A stretch of DNA of 64,000 nucleotides from contig NZ_CP081862.1 in assembly GCF_019797765.1 (NCBI RefSeq), forward strand, positions 1,178,001 to 1,242,000. The letters run 5' to 3'. Position 1 is the first letter of the stretch, and the number at the start of each line of letters is the position of its first letter. Source of the DNA: Cellulomonas sp. C5510. Its GTDB lineage: Bacteria > Actinomycetota > Actinomycetes > Actinomycetales > Cellulomonadaceae. Shown here piece by piece: positions 60,958-64,000 of this stretch. Both the position numbers and the translations under genes were made by a program. The notes under the pieces were generated by a model, which saw only the letters and a program-made list of their open reading frames with translations, did no database searches and had not been told where the DNA came from.

Positions 60958-61815
60958 GTGACGACGACCAACGACGTGCTGACGGTGTCGGACTTCAGCG
61001 TCGTGTACGACGTGGACCCGCCGGTGGAGGCGGTCCGGGAGGTGTCGCTCAGCGTCCACCGGGGTGAGATCCTCGGCCTCGCGGGCGAGTCCGGGTGCGG
61101 CAAGACCACGCTGGCGTACGGCGTGCAGCGTCTGCTCAAGGCGCCCGCCGTGATCGCGGGTGGCTCGGCGACGTTCCACGACGCCTCCGGGGCGGACATC
61201 GACCTCGGGGCGCTCAGCGACGCCGAGATGCGGGCGTTCCGGTGGGACAAGGCCTCGATGGTGTTCCAGGGCGCGATGAACGCGCTGAACCCGGTCGTGG
61301 CGATCGGCAAGCAGCTCGACGACGTGTTCCGCACCCACCGGCCCGGGATGCCGAAGGCGGAGCGCCGGCGCGAGTGCGGCGACCTGCTCGACATGGTGGG
61401 CGTCGGCCGCGAGCGGCTCCGGTCCTTCCCGCACGAGCTCTCCGGCGGCATGCGCCAGCGCGTCATGATCGCGATGGCGCTCGCCCTGCGGCCGCAGCTC
61501 ATGATCATGGACGAGCCGACCACGGCCCTCGACGTGCTCGTGCAGCGCGAGATCCTGCAGCAGATCTCGGACCTGCGCCGCGAGCTCGGGTTCTCCGTGG
61601 TGTTCATCACGCACGACCTGCCGCTGCTGCTCGAGATCAGCGACCGGATCGCCGTCATGCGCGAGGGCCGCATCGTCGAGCTGGACACCGCCGAGAACAT
61701 CTACCGCCACGCGCAGCACCCCTACACGCAGCGGCTGCTCGGGTCGTTCCCGAGCCTGACCGGCGAGCGCGGGGACTTCGTGCGGACGGGCAGCGCCGAG
61801 GAGGCCGCACGATGA
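60958..61815 (+). CDS. ABC transporter ATP-binding protein (DppD/OppD-like)
   Basis: A 285-residue ATPase. Walker A is GESGCGKTTL, the Q-loop is VFQGAMNALNPV, the signature is LSGGMRQRVMIAMAL, Walker B is LMIMDEPTTALD and the switch His is FITHDLPLL. The C-terminal HPYTQRLLGSFP is typical of the peptide/nickel-transporter ATPases. The GTG start at 60958 follows GGGAAGG. Its stop overlaps the second ATPase gene by 4 bp. Confidence 0.92.
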   Translation: MTTTNDVLTVSDFSVVYDVDPPVEAVREVSLSVHRGEILGLAGESGCGKTTLAYGVQRLLKAPAVIAGGSATFHDASGADIDLGALSDAEMRAFRWDKASMVFQGAMNALNPVVAIGKQLDDVFRTHRPGMPKAERRRECGDLLDMVGVGRERLRSFPHELSGGMRQRVMIAMALALRPQLMIMDEPTTALDVLVQREILQQISDLRRELGFSVVFITHDLPLLLEISDRIAVMREGRIVELDTAENIYRHAQHPYTQRLLGSFPSLTGERGDFVRTGSAEEAAR

Positions 61816-62624
61816 CCACCAGCACGCTGGAGCTCCGTGGCGTCACCAAGCGCTACCGCGTCCGCGGGGCGGGGGACATGCTCGCGCTCGACGACGTGTC
61901 GTTCGCGCTCACGTCCGGGCAGACGATCGCGCTGGTCGGGCAGAGCGGCAGCGGCAAGTCCACGATCGCGAAGATCATCACGCAGCTCGAGCGGGCGACC
62001 AGCGGCGAGGTGCTGCTCGACGGCGCCCCGATCCCGCGCCGCGGCCGGGCGCTGCGCCGCTACCGGCAGCAGGTGCGGATGGTGTTCCAGGACCCGTTCG
62101 CGTCGCTGAACCCGTACCACACCATCCGCCACCACGTGGAGCGCCCCCTGCGGCTGGACCGCGTGGTCCCGCCCGACGAGGTGGACGCGGAGGTGGTGCG
62201 GCTGCTCGAGCGCGTCCACCTCGACCCGCCCGCCGTCGTCGACCGCCGCCCGCACGAGCTGTCCGGCGGCCAGCGCCAACGCGTCGCCATCGCCCGGGCG
62301 CTCGCGTCCCGGCCGTCGCTGCTGGTCGCCGACGAGCCGGTGTCGATGCTCGACGTGTCGATCCGGCTCGGCGTGCTGAACCTGCTGGCCGAGCTGCAGC
62401 GCGAGTCGGACCTCGGCGTCCTCTACATCACCCACGACCTCGCGACGGCCCGGCACTTCAGCGACGAGATCATGGTGCTGCACCACGGCGTCGTGGTGGA
62501 GAGCGGACCGGCGGACGACGTCATCCTGCGCCCGCAGCACCCCTACACCCGCGCGCTGCGGGACGCCTCACCCGACCCGGACACGCACTTCGCCGGCCCG
62601 GCGACGTCGACCTCCAGGAGCTGA
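61812..62624 (+). CDS. ABC transporter ATP-binding protein (DppF/OppF-like)
   Basis: A 270-residue ATPase. Walker A is GQSGSGKSTI, Q-loop MVFQDPFASLNPYHTIRHHV, signature LSGGQRQRVAIARAL, Walker B LLVADEPVSMLD and switch YITHDL. It is the second half of the heterodimeric motor; HPYTRALRDASPDPD at the end is standard. ATG overlaps the previous stop. Confidence 0.92.
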   Translation: MTTSTLELRGVTKRYRVRGAGDMLALDDVSFALTSGQTIALVGQSGSGKSTIAKIITQLERATSGEVLLDGAPIPRRGRALRRYRQQVRMVFQDPFASLNPYHTIRHHVERPLRLDRVVPPDEVDAEVVRLLERVHLDPPAVVDRRPHELSGGQRQRVAIARALASRPSLLVADEPVSMLDVSIRLGVLNLLAELQRESDLGVLYITHDLATARHFSDEIMVLHHGVVVESGPADDVILRPQHPYTRALRDASPDPDTHFAGPATSTSRS

Positions 62625-62629
62625 CCGCC

Positions 62630-63613
62630 GTGAGATTCGCCGTGCGCCGCACCGTGTTCTACCTGTTCACGGCCTGGGCGGCCATCACCATCAACTTCTT
62701 CCTGCCCCGCATGATGAAGGGCGACCCCGTCTCGGCCTACCTGCAGAAGAACCAGGGCCGGATCAGCCCGGAGGCCGCCGACTCGCTGCGGACGCTGTTC
62801 GGGCTCGACGACGGCAAGGGCCTGCTGCAGCAGTACGCCGACTACTGGGGGCTGCTGCTGCGCGGCGACCTCGGCCGGTCGTTCTCCAAGGGGCTCGCGC
62901 CCGTCACCGACGTCATCGCGACGGCCCTGCCGTGGACCGTCGGCCTCGTGGGCATCGCGACCGTCCTCAGCTTCTTCCTCGGCACCGGCCTCGGGTCGTG
63001 GATCGGGTGGCGCCGCGGCAGCCGCGCGGACGCCCTCGTCCCCGTCGCGACGTTCTTCTCGACCGTGCCGTACTTCTGGATGGGCCTCATCGCGATCGCC
63101 GTGTTCTCCACGACGCTCGGCTGGTTCCCCGCGTCCCACGCCTACGACAAGGGCAGCAGCCCGGCGCTGACGCTCGACTTCGTCGGGCAGGTGATCCAGC
63201 ACGGCACGCTGCCGGCGCTCACCATCGTGCTCGCGTCGCTGGGCGGCTGGATCCTCGGGATGCGCAACATGATGGTCACCGTCCTCGACGAGGACTACGT
63301 GACCGTCGCCGAGGCGAAGGGCCTGTCCCCGCGGCGCGTGATGGTGAACTACGCCGCCCGCAACGCGGTGCTGCCGCAGCTGTCGTCGTTCGCGCTGTCG
63401 CTCGGGTTCATCGTCGGCGGCACGCTCGTCATGGAGCTGGTGTTCTCCTACCCCGGTGTCGGGAAGCTGCTGCTCGACGCCACCACCGCGAAGGACTACC
63501 CGCTCATGCAGGGGCTGTTCCTCGTCATCACGCTGACCGTCCTGGTCGCGAACATCCTGGCGGACGTCGCGTACGCCGTCCTCGACCCGCGCACCCGCCA
63601 GACGGAGGGCTGA
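62630..63613 (+). CDS. ABC transporter permease (DppB/OppB-like)
   Basis: A 327-residue inner-membrane permease with six predicted helices: N-terminal FAVRRTVFYLFTAWAAITIN, then GLFGLDDG-type extracytoplasmic loop and the EAA loop (DYVTVAEAKGLSPRRVMVNY) that contacts the ATPases. LVMELVFSYPGVGKLLLDAT is a DppB signature. The GTG start at 62630 is 5 bases after the ATPase stop. Ends with a hydrophilic tail. Confidence 0.92.
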   Translation: MRFAVRRTVFYLFTAWAAITINFFLPRMMKGDPVSAYLQKNQGRISPEAADSLRTLFGLDDGKGLLQQYADYWGLLLRGDLGRSFSKGLAPVTDVIATALPWTVGLVGIATVLSFFLGTGLGSWIGWRRGSRADALVPVATFFSTVPYFWMGLIAIAVFSTTLGWFPASHAYDKGSSPALTLDFVGQVIQHGTLPALTIVLASLGGWILGMRNMMVTVLDEDYVTVAEAKGLSPRRVMVNYAARNAVLPQLSSFALSLGFIVGGTLVMELVFSYPGVGKLLLDATTAKDYPLMQGLFLVITLTVLVANILADVAYAVLDPRTRQTEG

Positions 63614-63616
63614 GCC

Positions 63617-64000
63617 ATGACGTTCCCCACCACCACCGCCACCGAGGAGGCCGCGGCCCCCGTCGGGCCCGGGCCGTCCGGAGCCGCGTCGCGCGGCACG
63701 GGCGCCGCCGCGCGGCTCGGCCGGGCGTTCGCGATGTTCCGCAACGGCAAGTCGCTGACGGGGCTCGCGATCCTCGGGTTCTTCGTCCTGCTGGCGGTCT
63801 TCGGCGACCTCATCGCCCCGTACGGGCCGCTCGACAAGGACTTCGACGCCCTCCGGCAGCCGCCGTCCGCCCAGCACTGGCTCGGCACCACGCACATGGG
63901 CGAGGACGTGTTCAGCCAGATCGTCCTGGGCACCCGCGGGGTGCTCGTCGTCGGGTTCAGCGCCGGCGTCATCGCGACCCTCATCGCGGTGGCCGTGGGC
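63617..64000 (+). CDS. ABC transporter permease (DppC/OppC-like), cut by window end
   Basis: The first 128 residues of the second permease. After a hydrophilic, Ala-rich N-terminus it has GKSLTGLAILGFFVLLAVFG, DLIAPYGPLDKDFDALRQPPS and HWLGTTHMGEDVFSQIVLGT, the usual opening of DppC-type permeases. The ATG at 63617 follows the first permease stop by 3 bases. The remainder, and any further gene of the operon, lie beyond the window. Confidence 0.9.
   Translation, partial: MTFPTTTATEEAAAPVGPGPSGAASRGTGAAARLGRAFAMFRNGKSLTGLAILGFFVLLAVFGDLIAPYGPLDKDFDALRQPPSAQHWLGTTHMGEDVFSQIVLGTRGVLVVGFSAGVIATLIAVAVG

Overview
The window is very GC-rich, densely packed DNA with many GTG starts and 4-bp ATGA/GTGA gene overlaps, typical of a high-GC actinobacterium. 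DtxR/IdeR-type iron boxes, a DasR/NagR-type GntR regulator with dre operators, a mycothiol-enzyme-like protein, two ANTAR-domain regulators, an IclR (NdgR-like) gene divergent from leuCD and apparently leaderless genes all agree. A member of the Micrococcales such as Cellulomonadaceae is my guess; the sequence alone does not fix the genus.

Layout. 0-4.6 kb holds the end of an unidentified membrane gene, an iron/manganese VIT-family transporter behind two iron boxes, a DUF3516-type helicase, rnhA and ptsH. 4.9-21.1 kb is one long plus-strand locus: two CaiB/BaiF CoA-transferases, two MFS carriers, an Fe-S/FAD/NAD Old-Yellow-Enzyme-like reductase, a crotonase-fold protein, an acyl-CoA ligase fused to a metallo-beta-lactamase domain, a CaiA-like acyl-CoA dehydrogenase, a mycothiol-isomerase-like protein and complete fixABCX. 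It looks like a pathway that imports an organic acid, makes its CoA thioester and oxidises or reduces it with Fix-type electron transfer. A LacI gene faces it. 22.2-27.6 kb holds a glucose/N-acetylglucosamine-type PTS (ptsI, EIIC, two EIIB, EIIA) around a GntR/UTRA regulator; dre-like operators lie here and at ptsH.

27.7-33.4 kb carries housekeeping genes (pdxH, a membrane acyltransferase-like gene, a methyltransferase, a FAH-family gene, gltX, a HAD phosphatase). 33.5-47.2 kb is a minus-strand phage-tail cassette: a sigma-like regulator, small unknown genes, a two-component lysis module (holin-like genes and amidase endolysin), tail tip/fibre genes, a distal tail gene, tape measure, a tail-assembly chaperone pair with a canonical -1 frameshift site, and a tail tube protein. 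No capsid, portal, terminase, integrase or replication gene is present, so it resembles a non-contractile (F-type, monocin-like) tailocin. It sits between gltX and tRNA-Gln/tRNA-Glu.

47.5-56.7 kb resumes core genes: tRNA-Gln(CUG), tRNA-Glu(CUC), ndgR-like, leuC, leuD, murA, an ANTAR regulatory operon, plsC and gpsA. Inverted copies of a 75-bp palindromic element bracket ndgR-leuCD. 56.7-64 kb holds a GntR/membrane-protein pair with an operator, a TetR regulator, and a family-5 peptide/oligosaccharide ABC importer running off the end of the window.
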